Shown: in pieces, positions 7,656 to 16,168 of the stretch
Layout of the letters: every line of letters starts with the position of its first letter
Numbering within the stretch: the stretch's first letter is position 1
Source: Gammaproteobacteria bacterium
Lineage (GTDB): Bacteria > Pseudomonadota > Gammaproteobacteria > Burkholderiales > Nitrosomonadaceae
Direction of reading: 5' to 3'
Length of the DNA: 64,000 nt
Assembly: GCA_015709635.1 (NCBI GenBank)
Contig: CP054180.1
Coordinates: forward strand, 868,001-932,000
Position numbers and translations under genes: made by a program
Notes under the pieces: generated by a model
Told to the model about the DNA's origin: nothing
Database searches by the model: none
Seen by the model: the letters and a program-made list of their open reading frames with translations, nothing else

Positions 7656-9956
7656 TCATTCGTTGCGCGCCGGAGCCAATACTTCGCGATTGCCATTGCT
7701 TTGCATCGATGAAACCAGACCCGCACGTTCCATGTCTTCGATAAGACGGGCGGCGCGATTATAGCCGATGCGCAGATTCCTTTGTACCAGGGAGATCGAC
7801 GCGCGGCGGGTTTTGACGACGATGGCAACCGCTTCATCGTAAAGCGGATCGGCTTCGCCTTCCGATGGTTTTTTGATTTCGAGCGAACCGCTGCTATCGT
7901 TTTCCTCGTCACCGGCTTGCAGGATTTCTTCGATGTAATCGGGTTCGCCGTGTTCTTTCAGATATTCAACCACTTTGTGCACTTCGTGGTCGGCGACAAA
8001 AGCGCCGTGCACGCGTTGCGGGTAGCCGCTGCCGGGCGGCAGATACAACATATCGCCTTGACCGAGCAGGGCTTCCGCGCCCATTTGGTCGAGAATGGTG
8101 CGCGAATCGATTTTGCTCGACACCTGAAAAGCGATGCGGGTCGGAATGTTGGCTTTGATCAAGCCAGTAATCACGTCGACCGACGGGCGCTGCGTCGCCA
8201 GCAGCAGATGAATGCCGGAAGCGCGTGCTTTTTGTGCAAGCCGGGCGATCAGATGTTCGACTTTTTTACCGGCGACCATCATCAGATCCGCCAATTCATC
8301 GATCACCACGACAATGAGCGGTAATTCGTTCAAATACTCGGTTTCGTCTCCCGGCGGCAGCAAGGGATTGACCACAGGTTCTTCGTTTTTAGCCGCGTCG
8401 TGTATTTTCTGGTTGTAACCGCTGAGATTGCGCACACCGAGCGCCGACATCAGTTTGTAACGCCGCTCCATTTCACCGACACACCAGTGCAGCGCGCTGG
8501 CGGCTTCGCGCATGTCGGTGACTACCGGCGTCAGCAGATGGGGAATACCTTCATATACGGATAATTCCAGCATTTTCGGGTCGATCAGAATCAGGCGGGT
8601 TTGCTCCGGCGTGGTTTTATAGATCAGACTCAGAATGACTGCATTGATTGCAACCGATTTACCCGAGCCGGTGGTTCCGGCAACCAATGCATGCGGCATT
8701 TTGGCCAGATCGGAGACGATCGGGCGGCCACTGATATCCTTACCCAGCGCGATGGTGAGCGGGGAGGCGGAATCGGCGTAGACTTGCGAGCTGAGAATTT
8801 CCTGCAGCCGCACCACTTGCCGCTTGGGATTCGGGATTTCCAGTCCCATACTGGTTTTGCCCGGAATGGTTTCGACCACGCGAATGCTGGCCACGGACAA
8901 TGCGCGCGCCAGATCTTTGACCAAATTGATGACCTGATTGCCTTTGACGCCGACTGCCGGTTCAATTTCATAGCGGGTGATGACCGGGCCGGGAAAGGCA
9001 GCGACCACTTTGACATCGACACCGAATTCCTTGAGCTTGCGTTCGATCAAGCGCGATGTGAATTCGAGTGTTTCTTTGGACAGCACTTCGAAGTCTTTTT
9101 CCGGTTCATCCAGCAGATGCAAGGGTGGCAGTGGCGAGTCGGGTAAATCGGAGAACAGTGAAGGTTGTTTTTCTTTGACGATACGCTGCGATTTGACGAT
9201 GGTTGTCGTTGGCGGTTCGATATGCAGCACCGGTGTGCTTTCTATGCGCTTCTTTTCATTTTCGACGATTTTGTTGCGCACTTGGGATGCGATCATACCG
9301 GTCAGTTTGTCTTGCCGTGTTTCCCAGGTATCTTTTAGCAGCAACAGCAGATTCTCAATGCTTTCACCGATTTTTTCCACAAAGCGCACCCACGATAGAC
9401 CGGTAAACTGGCTGAAACCGACGGCGATCAGGATCAGCAAGGTCAGTGTTGCGCCGGTAAAACCGAGAATTTGCGACAGATAATGACTGATCGTGTTGCC
9501 CAGCATGCCGCCCGGCATCAGCGGCAGCGCGATGTTGATGGAATAAAACCGCAGCGATTCCAAACCGCTGCTGGCAGCAAGCAGTAAAAAGAAACCGCCT
9601 AAAGTCAGGAACAAGGAGTGGCGGTCAAAAATGCCGGCGCTATCGATGCGGCGATAGCTCCAGGCGATTGCCGACAGAAAGAAGGCTACCCACCACCAAG
9701 CGGATGCGCCGAACAGATACAGCAGCAAATCCGCTAACCATGCGCCGGCGTGTCCTCCGGCATTTTGCACTTGATTGAAGTCACCGCTATGAGACCAGCC
9801 GGCATCGCCGCGGTCGTAGCTGAAAAATATCAACACCAGATAAAGCGCCGCGCCCATCAGCATCAGCAAGCCGGATTCCCGCAGTAGCCGGGCAACTCTG
9901 GGTGAGAAGGAGTGGCCGCCTGATTTCTTGGCCATCGGCTTGTTCAGTAAACTCAT
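7656..9956 (-). CDS. ftsK: DNA translocase FtsK
   Basis: This 766-residue protein anchors at the division septum and pumps DNA toward dif sites. Within the first 185 residues there are about four hydrophobic segments (for example LMLMGAALYLVLIFFSY and LLYLFGASAWWWVAFFLS). A short linker follows, then the motor: alpha/beta domains with Walker A AGTTGSGKSVAINA near residue 425 and Walker B LIVVVIDELADLMM. The final 65 residues are the winged-helix gamma domain (RRASISLVQRNLRIGYNRAA) that reads KOPS-type orientation sequences. The linker is much shorter than in E. coli, as in many betaproteobacteria. It is first gene of the lolA-rarA block. Confidence 0.97.
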   Translation of the reverse strand: MSLLNKPMAKKSGGHSFSPRVARLLRESGLLMLMGAALYLVLIFFSYDRGDAGWSHSGDFNQVQNAGGHAGAWLADLLLYLFGASAWWWVAFFLSAIAWSYRRIDSAGIFDRHSLFLTLGGFFLLLAASSGLESLRFYSINIALPLMPGGMLGNTISHYLSQILGFTGATLTLLILIAVGFSQFTGLSWVRFVEKIGESIENLLLLLKDTWETRQDKLTGMIASQVRNKIVENEKKRIESTPVLHIEPPTTTIVKSQRIVKEKQPSLFSDLPDSPLPPLHLLDEPEKDFEVLSKETLEFTSRLIERKLKEFGVDVKVVAAFPGPVITRYEIEPAVGVKGNQVINLVKDLARALSVASIRVVETIPGKTSMGLEIPNPKRQVVRLQEILSSQVYADSASPLTIALGKDISGRPIVSDLAKMPHALVAGTTGSGKSVAINAVILSLIYKTTPEQTRLILIDPKMLELSVYEGIPHLLTPVVTDMREAASALHWCVGEMERRYKLMSALGVRNLSGYNQKIHDAAKNEEPVVNPLLPPGDETEYLNELPLIVVVIDELADLMMVAGKKVEHLIARLAQKARASGIHLLLATQRPSVDVITGLIKANIPTRIAFQVSSKIDSRTILDQMGAEALLGQGDMLYLPPGSGYPQRVHGAFVADHEVHKVVEYLKEHGEPDYIEEILQAGDEENDSSGSLEIKKPSEGEADPLYDEAVAIVVKTRRASISLVQRNLRIGYNRAARLIEDMERAGLVSSMQSNGNREVLAPARNE

Positions 9957-10152
9957 GGGTATCTCAGAAACGAAAGATTTTGTCTGATAGATACGCTGAA
10001 TTATATAAGAGAATGCGCAGTAATTTCTTCAATACCGCGATGAATGTATTTTGTTAACGTGTTAACAGACAATTGCCTAACAGCGATAGGAATTTGCGGA
10101 TACCGCCGAGCAGCTCAGCGGACCGCTGTGTAGACAATTGTTCAGTATTTCC

Positions 10153-11094
10153 TTAAACCGTCTCGGTAGAGCGTGAGCGCGATAAAATTGCAGCAACAGC
10201 AGGTTTATCTTTATTGGCAATCTGAGGCAATGTCGAAACCTGATTTCCGCCGTTGCGTTTTGCGGTAAAAAGCGCATCTTCCGCGCGTTTGCACAATTTG
10301 AGCTTGTTATCGGTTTCATCCAGCATTGCAGCACCGATGCTGATGATGATTTTATTTTCAGTATGTTTGTCCATCCGGGCTGAAACTTTTTTGCGCACGG
10401 ATTCGCATACTTTTTTGGCTTCGCATAAATCGGTTTCGGGAAATAAAATGGCAAACACGTTGATATCGATCCGATAGAAAAGATCGGTAATCCGGATGTT
10501 GGTTTTTATTTCTTGTGAGATTTGTTTTATTGAATCGTTGCTGGCTTTGTAATCATAGTTATCGCTAAACAGCTTCAGCAGATCGATATCGATAATCGCG
10601 ATGGAGAAGCTCCGGTGATAGCGCCGCGAACGTAAAATTTCGGTATCCAGTTCGGTTTCGAAAGCTTGCCTGTTCTTGTATCCGGTGACCGGATCGATCA
10701 ATATTTGTGTCATCAAAGCGGACATGTCGATATTCGTTTTCTTGATCTTAATGACCATCAATGCAGAGCATACGATGAGTAAGAGGGTTAAGCCGCGATT
10801 AAACATCACAATATTCATCGGCATTACAATGCCGGGCGATAGATAAAAGCCAGTGACGGTCAGAATTAACGTCGTTGCAGCAATGCAATAGGTAAACCGG
10901 ATTCCGCTCACCCATAGACTGGCAAAGATCACCAGCACATACGGAACTGCAGCCGCAACTCCTAACGGTGTATTTAAGTCGATGACAAAAATGCAAAGCA
11001 TTAAAGCGATGACAATGAACATGTTTGCCTGGATTGCACATTCTCTGAATAGGAGTTTCAAAGCTGCGGCTGCTGAGAGTATTTGGCTACGCAT
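10153..11094 (-). CDS. Membrane protein with degenerate GGDEF domain
   Basis: This is a 313-residue protein. Residues 20-115 carry about four membrane helices (FIVIALMLCIFVIDL, YVLVIFASLWV, CIAATTLILTVTGF, LTLLLIVCSALMVI). A GGDEF fold follows: ILIDPVTGYKNRQAFETEL is the start of the domain and SIAIIDIDLLKLFSDNYD its metal-binding strand. The signature itself is lost: where R-Y-G-G-D-E-F is expected the protein has RIDINVF (residues 208-214), so D-I-N-V replaces G-G-D-E. Product formation is therefore unlikely; it may be a c-di-GMP or GTP sensor or a scaffold. It is monocistronic, with 196 bases between its end and ftsK. Confidence 0.88.
   Translation of the reverse strand: MRSQILSAAAALKLLFRECAIQANMFIVIALMLCIFVIDLNTPLGVAAAVPYVLVIFASLWVSGIRFTYCIAATTLILTVTGFYLSPGIVMPMNIVMFNRGLTLLLIVCSALMVIKIKKTNIDMSALMTQILIDPVTGYKNRQAFETELDTEILRSRRYHRSFSIAIIDIDLLKLFSDNYDYKASNDSIKQISQEIKTNIRITDLFYRIDINVFAILFPETDLCEAKKVCESVRKKVSARMDKHTENKIIISIGAAMLDETDNKLKLCKRAEDALFTAKRNGGNQVSTLPQIANKDKPAVAAILSRSRSTETV
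10456..10467 (-). other. Site of the lost GGDEF signature (codons 210-213)
   Basis: These four codons read Asp-Ile-Asn-Val where an active diguanylate cyclase has Gly-Gly-Asp-Glu; flanking residues (Arg208, Phe214 and the AILFPET strand after it) are kept. Confidence 0.85.
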
Positions 11095-11298
11095 CGGTCG
11101 GAGTGTTTGGAAGTTAAGTGACTTACATTTTACGGATTCTGGCGCTCATTCTTTATGACAATAAATATTTAAATAACTGGATAACAATCAATCTATTATA
11201 CATTCATTTGAAAATGAGATTGTAAATTTTGCTTATAAATTTCTGTGGATAAATGCGTATTAGCCGGTGCTGGTATCGCCGGGAATTTTAGTCGGTAA

Positions 11299-11790
11299 TC
11301 AACTTTCCAGCTTAATGATGCGAGTCCCGGCTAACCGGTCATGAAGATATTGGTGATCGCGGTCAAATAATGCCCAAATGAATCCGGAACCGAAGATGAG
11401 GATGCTGATCAGTACGAGTTGATAATAGGAAATAAAATTGATCGGAAATATGAAATTGATGACGACAAAAGTGAAAATACCTATTAAAGAAAATAAGTAG
11501 CGGGTGATCGCTTGTTTTTTTGTCAGGCCATGTCCATCAGCGGTCACGATCCGCATTTTCCAGGTTTGCATCGCCAGCGTTTGACCACCGTGTGTCCAGA
11601 ACCAGGTGAAGTAGTACCCCATGATGATAAACAAATAAAACTGAAAGAGCGGTTTGAAATAAGCCGCTTCCGTATCGCTGAAAATAAAATGAAAAATAAA
11701 GCTGGAAATAAACAAAATGGCCAATATCAAAAGAAAGTCATAAATCAGGCAAATGATGCGGCGCCAGAAACTGGGTGTGGAATATGTCAT
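11299..11790 (-). CDS. RDD family membrane protein
   Basis: This is a 163-residue integral membrane protein. The RDD pattern is visible: an initial FWRRIICLIYDFLLILAIL with the Arg and Asp of the first helix, the middle helix followed by GGQTLAMQTWKMRIV, and the terminal FDRDHQYLHDRLAGTRII. There are four to five hydrophobic helices. RDD proteins are small inner-membrane proteins, some reported as ion antiporters, most uncharacterised. It stands alone and diverges from tonB with 278 bases between starts, which hold a Fur-box-like site nearer to tonB. Confidence 0.88.
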   Translation of the reverse strand: MTYSTPSFWRRIICLIYDFLLILAILFISSFIFHFIFSDTEAAYFKPLFQFYLFIIMGYYFTWFWTHGGQTLAMQTWKMRIVTADGHGLTKKQAITRYLFSLIGIFTFVVINFIFPINFISYYQLVLISILIFGSGFIWALFDRDHQYLHDRLAGTRIIKLES

Positions 11791-11880
11791 GTTTTAATGA
11801 GTAAAAAGTAAGGGCTATCGATGCGGAATCGGTAAATCAATCATTGTATGTTGAAATAGAATTTAATATAAGCTTTGGTT

Positions 11881-11903
11881 ATTGATAATTATTATCGTTT
11901 TCG
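11881..11903 (+). promoter_or_regulatory. Fur-box-like operator upstream of tonB
   Basis: The sequence ATTGATAATTATTATCG is close to the Fur consensus GATAATGATAATCATTATC and lies about 165 bases before the tonB start. The 14-base core AATTATTATCGTTT (11887-11900) recurs exactly upstream of the bacterioferritin gene at 32118-32131, and ATTGATAATTATT recurs before the ferric-iron binding protein gene at 52621. Iron-responsive repression by Fur is inferred. Confidence 0.7.
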
Positions 11904-12068
11904 TTAGAATATTCATTTGATTGGTTTAATCCGAATCTATGCGCGTTTAATTGCAGCATAGAGTGGTTTTCAGGAATCGGCGCTTGTGAACAAAAAAGCA
12001 AAATCAGCGGTATCCGGTGTATTTTAGATCAAGTAAGTAAGAAGTTTGTCTGATTTGTTTATTCTGTA

Positions 12069-12767
12069 ATGCACTCATTATCCCGCAAAAATATCGAGTA
12101 TTTGGAGCAACGGCAGCGTTTTATCTCATTACCTGGGTTGTTGTTTGTTCTTGGTGTGCATGCCGCACTATTTTATTTTTTATGGCATCAACGTTTGATT
12201 CCGCATCCCGAGCAGGCGATGGCCTTGTTTGCCGAACTGATTACGCCGCCGGCGCCGGCCGTGCCTAAAGCATTACCCGAGCCTACGCCGGTTAAATTGC
12301 AGCCTGTCAAAAAGCCTGTCGTCAAACCGAAACAAGAGCAGCTTACAGCAAAATCTCCCGTGCCAGCCGAAAAGAAACGAGCGGAGCCAGCGCCGGAACT
12401 GCCGAAGCCGGTTGAACAAGCAAAAGAATCGGCATCTGCACCCGCTGCATCGCCCAAACCAATGCCAACGGCACCCGTAGCATTATCATCCGAATTGGCG
12501 GTATCTTGCCCCAAATTAACGCCGCCGGAATATCCTGCGATTTCGCGGCGCATGGGTGAAGAAGGGAAATTGGTGTTACGCGTGGAATTGGATGAAAGCG
12601 GGCGTATCGATAAAGCAAAAGTTCTTAACAGCAGCGGCTATGAGCGGCTTGATGCTGCTGCACTGACTGCGGTAAAGAGCTGGCAATGCAATCCGTCGAT
12701 GCGTGACGGTCAACCGGTGCGGGCGGTGGCCTTACAACCCTTTAATTTTGTACTGCAAGGAAATTAA
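12069..12767 (+). CDS. tonB: TonB energy-transducing protein
   Basis: This is a 232-residue protein. After a cytoplasmic start there is one membrane anchor (LFVLGVHAALFYFLWHQ, about residues 25-41). A Pro/Lys/Glu-rich periplasmic spacer of about 90 residues follows, and then the TonB C-terminal domain from about residue 145 (PPEYPAISRRMGEEGKLVLR, then VLNSSGYERLDAAALTAV and SWQCNPS). It couples proton-motive force, through ExbB-ExbD, to TonB-dependent outer-membrane receptors such as siderophore transporters. It is first gene of tonB-exbB-exbD. No strong ribosome-binding site is seen before the ATG. The upstream Fur-like site suggests iron repression. Confidence 0.93.
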   Translation: MHSLSRKNIEYLEQRQRFISLPGLLFVLGVHAALFYFLWHQRLIPHPEQAMALFAELITPPAPAVPKALPEPTPVKLQPVKKPVVKPKQEQLTAKSPVPAEKKRAEPAPELPKPVEQAKESASAPAASPKPMPTAPVALSSELAVSCPKLTPPEYPAISRRMGEEGKLVLRVELDESGRIDKAKVLNSSGYERLDAAALTAVKSWQCNPSMRDGQPVRAVALQPFNFVLQGN

Positions 12768-12770
12768 TTC

Positions 12771-13529
12771 ATGGAACAAGGGCTTGGTTTTTCCCATTTT
12801 CTCGATCAGATCGACGGCGTGGGCATGAGTGTGCTGGTGCTGTTGCTGTCGCTATCGGTTGCAAGCTGGTATCTGATCATCACAAAAAGTATCGCAAATC
12901 TGATCGCGAAGCGCCGTGCCGAAGCTTTTTTGAAACACTTCTGGAGTTTCGATTCGCTGCAAGCGGCCCATGTCGAGTTCAAGAATGCGGCGCCGGATAA
13001 TGCTTTTGCGGAGCTTGCCAAACTGGGTATCGATGCAGCCGCCGATTCCAAAATCCACAGCTCGCACAAATTGGCCGCAGCTGGCGGCACCAGCGAGTTT
13101 CTGACGCGTACCCTGCGTAATGGTATCGATCAGGAAGCCACGCGTGTCGAGAATGGCCTCACGCTGATTGCCACAGCCGGTTCGGCTGCGCCGTATATCG
13201 GTTTGTTCGGGACTGTCTGGGGCATTTATCATGCACTCATTCAAATCGGACTCTCCGGTCAGGGCACCCTGGATAAGGTTGCCGGTCCTGTCGGCGAGGC
13301 GCTGATCATGACCGCGTTAGGGCTGGCGGTGGCCATACCGGCGGTGCTTGCCTATAACGCTTTTGTCCGCCGTAATCGCATCTGGCTCGCGCGCCTGGAA
13401 GCGTTCGCGCATGATCTGTTCACACTGATCACGGTCGGCGATGACAATGAGTCGCTGATTGTTGAGCCGCAATCGGAGGCTACGGCTGCAACCGGGATCG
13501 CCGATGTTGCGATGGAGAGAGGGCAATAA
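12771..13529 (+). CDS. exbB: ExbB proton-channel subunit (MotA/TolQ/ExbB family)
   Basis: This 252-residue inner-membrane protein has a first helix near residues 18-38 (VLVLLLSLSVASWYLII). After a cytoplasmic domain come the two conserved helices: TLIATAGSAAPYIGLFGTVW with GIYHAL, and GPVGEALIMTALGLAVAIPA. ExbB pentamers surround an ExbD dimer and harvest the proton gradient for TonB. It starts 3 bases after tonB with an AAGGAA ribosome-binding site, and its TAA shares a base with the exbD ATG, so the three are clearly one operon. TolQ is an alternative, but the adjacent tonB favours ExbB. Confidence 0.93.
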   Translation: MEQGLGFSHFLDQIDGVGMSVLVLLLSLSVASWYLIITKSIANLIAKRRAEAFLKHFWSFDSLQAAHVEFKNAAPDNAFAELAKLGIDAAADSKIHSSHKLAAAGGTSEFLTRTLRNGIDQEATRVENGLTLIATAGSAAPYIGLFGTVWGIYHALIQIGLSGQGTLDKVAGPVGEALIMTALGLAVAIPAVLAYNAFVRRNRIWLARLEAFAHDLFTLITVGDDNESLIVEPQSEATAATGIADVAMERGQ

Positions 13530-13948
13530 TGGCGTTCGGCAGCATGCAGGATAGCGGGCGTCAGGCGCCCATGTCAGAGATCAATGTGGTGCCGCTGGTG
13601 GACGTGATGCTGGTGCTGTTGATCATTTTTATCATCACAGCCCCGCTGCTGACACATTCCGTCAAGGTCGATCTACCGAAAGCGGAAAGCAATCCCAATA
13701 TCACCCAGCCCGAGCATGTCGAACTGGCGATTCGCGCCGACGGCAGTCTTTTCTGGAATGGCGAGCCGGTGTCAGTGGAACAGCTGGCGCCGCGCTTTGG
13801 TGCAACCGTGGCGCAAGCGCCCAATACGGAATTGCATATCCGCGCCGATAAGCTGGCGCATTACGAACATGTCGCACGGCTCATGAGTATTGCGGCCAAG
13901 TCCGGCATGACAAAAATCGGTTTTATTACCGACCCTTCTGAAAAGTAA
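13529..13948 (+). CDS. exbD: ExbD proton-channel subunit
   Basis: This 139-residue protein has one membrane helix, preceded by MSEINVVPLVDVMLVLLIIF, which holds the conserved Asp that carries protons (VDVMLV). The periplasmic domain (VELAIRADGSLFWNGEPVS onward) is the peptidoglycan-binding ExbD/TolR fold. The ATG overlaps the exbB stop by one base and is preceded by GAGAGGG. It forms the rotor or plug inside the ExbB pentamer. It completes the TonB energising complex. Confidence 0.94.
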   Translation: MAFGSMQDSGRQAPMSEINVVPLVDVMLVLLIIFIITAPLLTHSVKVDLPKAESNPNITQPEHVELAIRADGSLFWNGEPVSVEQLAPRFGATVAQAPNTELHIRADKLAHYEHVARLMSIAAKSGMTKIGFITDPSEK

Positions 13949-13974
13949 CAATAACTCAAAACCGGTTGATGCGG

Positions 13975-14235
13975 GCTTGTTATTACCGATTCGGTTAATC
14001 GATGCGCTGTTTGGCGCGGCAGCAAGGTTAATACCGCAGCGGTCATTGCACCGGCAATGGCCAGTAGCCAATCATCGAAATGCAGCAGCGAGGTGCAGGA
14101 ATCCAGCTAAGTGCGGGCGTCTGTGCCAGCAACAACGCCAGTCCGATCGTTATTGCGGTATCAACGGAGTACGTGATCGCATGCTGCTTGACGTGGCCGT
14201 GATTCCGCCACTGACTCGAACTATAACTGTGATGA
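13975..14235 (-). pseudogene. Broken remnant of an unrecognised membrane protein
   Basis: Leftward from about 14235 one frame reads with coding-like composition (QWRNHGHVKQHAITYSVDTA then ITIGLALLLAQTPALSWIP), and after a one-base shift near 14090 the sense continues in the next frame (LHFDDWLLAIAGAMTAAVLT then LLPRQTAHRLTES). Both halves look like membrane helices with polar loops. There is no convincing start, and the first frame stops soon after the shift. I could not assign a family. It lies in the 397 bases between exbD and the small lipoprotein gene; the rest of that gap holds only the terminator at 14300. Confidence 0.4.
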
Positions 14236-14299
14236 GGTGATTGCTACGAGAAGATTGGTCTTGCGGTTAAGAAAATTATCCCTGCTGAATAATCCTCAA

Positions 14300-14327
14300 T
14301 AAAAAACGGCCCCTGATAGGAGCCGTT
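14300..14327 (-). terminator. Rho-independent terminator of the small lipoprotein gene
   Basis: On the leftward strand AACGGCTCCT-ATC-AGGGGCCGTT forms a stem with one internal mismatch, followed directly by six T residues. It lies 19 bases beyond the stop of the gene at 14346-14501. Confidence 0.8.
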
Positions 14328-14345
14328 CGATAATCAACCAACCGA

Positions 14346-14501
14346 TTATTTTTTACCGGCTTCGGCACCTAGCCTTTCGCCTGATTCAGGATCTTTATAT
14401 AAGCTTGGCGGTTTATTATATGGTTTAGGCTCACCACATCCGGCGAGTAAAGCTGTAGATGTAAACGCGATAAGGACGATAGCTAAAAGTGAGTATTTCA
14501 T
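14346..14501 (-). CDS. Small outer-membrane-type lipoprotein (LptM/DUF-like)
   Basis: This is a 51-residue preprotein. The ATG at 14501 is preceded by AAAGGAG at proper spacing; a longer frame upstream lacks this. Signal peptide MKYSLLAIVLIAFTSTALLAGC ends in a lipobox (L-A-G-C22) for lipid attachment, leaving a mature peptide of about 30 residues rich in Pro, Lys and Glu (EPKPYNKPPSLYKDPESGER). Small lipoproteins of this shape in proteobacteria include LptM/YifL, which begins similarly, but without dapF/lysA neighbours that identity is only a possibility. A strong terminator follows. The 365 bases upstream (to 14866) are AT-rich with no gene seen. Confidence 0.75.
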   Translation of the reverse strand: MKYSLLAIVLIAFTSTALLAGCGEPKPYNKPPSLYKDPESGERLGAEAGKK

Positions 14502-14866
14502 GAAAATCTCCTTTGTTATTAAAATCAAAAATTGTTTATCAACAAATTTAATGTCACGTTGAAACTTCATCAGCTTCAAGCCATATCCCACATCTAATCC
14601 GGCATCGAACTGCTTTTTGCAGGAAAAGATCGTTTAGAAGATCATCCGATCGTGCAACCTAAAACCCTCTAAAACAAGATATGGTTTCGCTACGAATAAG
14701 AAAATTACTTATTCGCAGTAAGGATAACATTAAAAAAAAAAGTATGGAATTGAAATGCGTCAGATATTGCTAACTCAACAAGGCCGGAGTCTCCGGCACG
14801 GGGCATAAGCGGCAGTAACTAAAAAGAAATAATCCAGATGCAAAACTGTAAATTTATGCCACCCGG

Positions 14867-16168
14867 CTAACCCACGGCTTGCCGGTACGCTTGCAAGCAG
14901 CGTTCGCGCGCAACCGTGTGGTCAACGATCGGCGCGGGATAGGTCAGAGTATGCCAATCGCTGATCCAGGTTTGAATATAAGTGAGCTGTTTATCGAATT
15001 TTTCCGTTTGCGTGCCGGGATTGAAAATCCTGAAATAAGGCGCGGCATCGACGCCGCAGCCCGCCACCCACTGCCAGTTGCCGACGTTGCTGGCCATGTC
15101 GTAGTCCAATAATTTCTGCGCGAAATACGCTTCGCCCCAGCGCCAATCGATCAACAGATGTTTGCATAAAAAGCTCGCGGTGATCATACGCACGCGGTTA
15201 TGCATCATGCCAGTTGCATTGAGCTGGCGCATGCCGGCATCGACGATGGGGTAACCGGTGGTCCCTGCGCACCAACGCTTGAATTCCGCTTCATCGTTGC
15301 GCCACACGATGCGATCGTACTGCGGTTTGAAGCTGCGCTGCTGTGTGTGCGGAAAGCGCCACAGTATTTGGCTGAAGAATTCGCGCCAGATCAATTCATT
15401 GCAGAAAATATCACTGACCTGGAACGTTTGCCGGAATATTTGCCGCACGCTGATCGTGCCGAAGCGAAGATGAGGCCCCAACAGCGAAGTTCCCGCTATG
15501 GCCGGGAAATCCCGGTCGCGCGCATAATGTTGCAGCAATCCGATATCCAAACGGTAAGCGGGAACGGTAATGGCCGAGCGGGTAAAGCCGATGTCCAGCA
15601 ATGACACATCCGGCAGCGATGTTTGCTGGATCAAGTTGGTCAATTTGGTTGCGGTGGCATAAGTTGTCAGCGCTGTCCGGCTTTGCACCTGTTTCCATTT
15701 GCGCATGTATGGGGTGTACACGCTGTACGGGCCGCCATCCTCCTTAATGACTTCGTCTTTTTCGAACAGGACGTGATCCTTGTAAGTGTTAAAAGCCACC
15801 GATCGCGCTTGCAACCAGCGGCGGATTGCTTCGTCCCGCTCGCGCGCATAAGGCTCATAGTCGTGATTGGTGTAGACCGCGGCGACCGGATGGGTGCGCA
15901 GAATCCGCTCGAAAACTTCCAACGGTTTGCCGTGATAAAGTGCAAGCGAGCTGCCGTGTTTTTTCTCCAATTCCGCGCGCAGCGCTTGCAAGGTGTCGAA
16001 AATGAATGTCACACGCGCATCGTCTCGCGGTAATCCGGTGAGTATGACGGGATCGAAAATGAAAATTGGCAGAACCGGCCGCCCGGAGGCCAGCGCATGC
16101 GAGAGTCCGGCGTTATCGTCCAGGCGCAGATCGCGCCGGAACCAGAAAACAGCAAGCGGAGTCGTCAT
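14867..16168 (-). CDS. phrB: Deoxyribodipyrimidine photolyase (class I CPD type)
   Basis: This 433-residue flavoprotein repairs UV-made pyrimidine dimers using blue light. The N-terminal alpha/beta domain starts LAVFWFRRDLRLDDNAGL and would hold the antenna chromophore. The C-terminal helical domain has the FAD-binding landmarks: ELIWREFFSQILW, GYPIVDAGMRQLNATGMMHN and NWQWVAGCGVDAAPYFRIFN. All regions are full length (family 430-480). The stop is TAA region at 14867. Its ATG overlaps the stop of the upstream epimerase gene (ATGA, 16165-16168), so the two are co-transcribed and translationally coupled, a frequent pairing in proteobacteria. Confidence 0.95.
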   Translation of the reverse strand: MTTPLAVFWFRRDLRLDDNAGLSHALASGRPVLPIFIFDPVILTGLPRDDARVTFIFDTLQALRAELEKKHGSSLALYHGKPLEVFERILRTHPVAAVYTNHDYEPYARERDEAIRRWLQARSVAFNTYKDHVLFEKDEVIKEDGGPYSVYTPYMRKWKQVQSRTALTTYATATKLTNLIQQTSLPDVSLLDIGFTRSAITVPAYRLDIGLLQHYARDRDFPAIAGTSLLGPHLRFGTISVRQIFRQTFQVSDIFCNELIWREFFSQILWRFPHTQQRSFKPQYDRIVWRNDEAEFKRWCAGTTGYPIVDAGMRQLNATGMMHNRVRMITASFLCKHLLIDWRWGEAYFAQKLLDYDMASNVGNWQWVAGCGVDAAPYFRIFNPGTQTEKFDKQLTYIQTWISDWHTLTYPAPIVDHTVARERCLQAYRQAVG

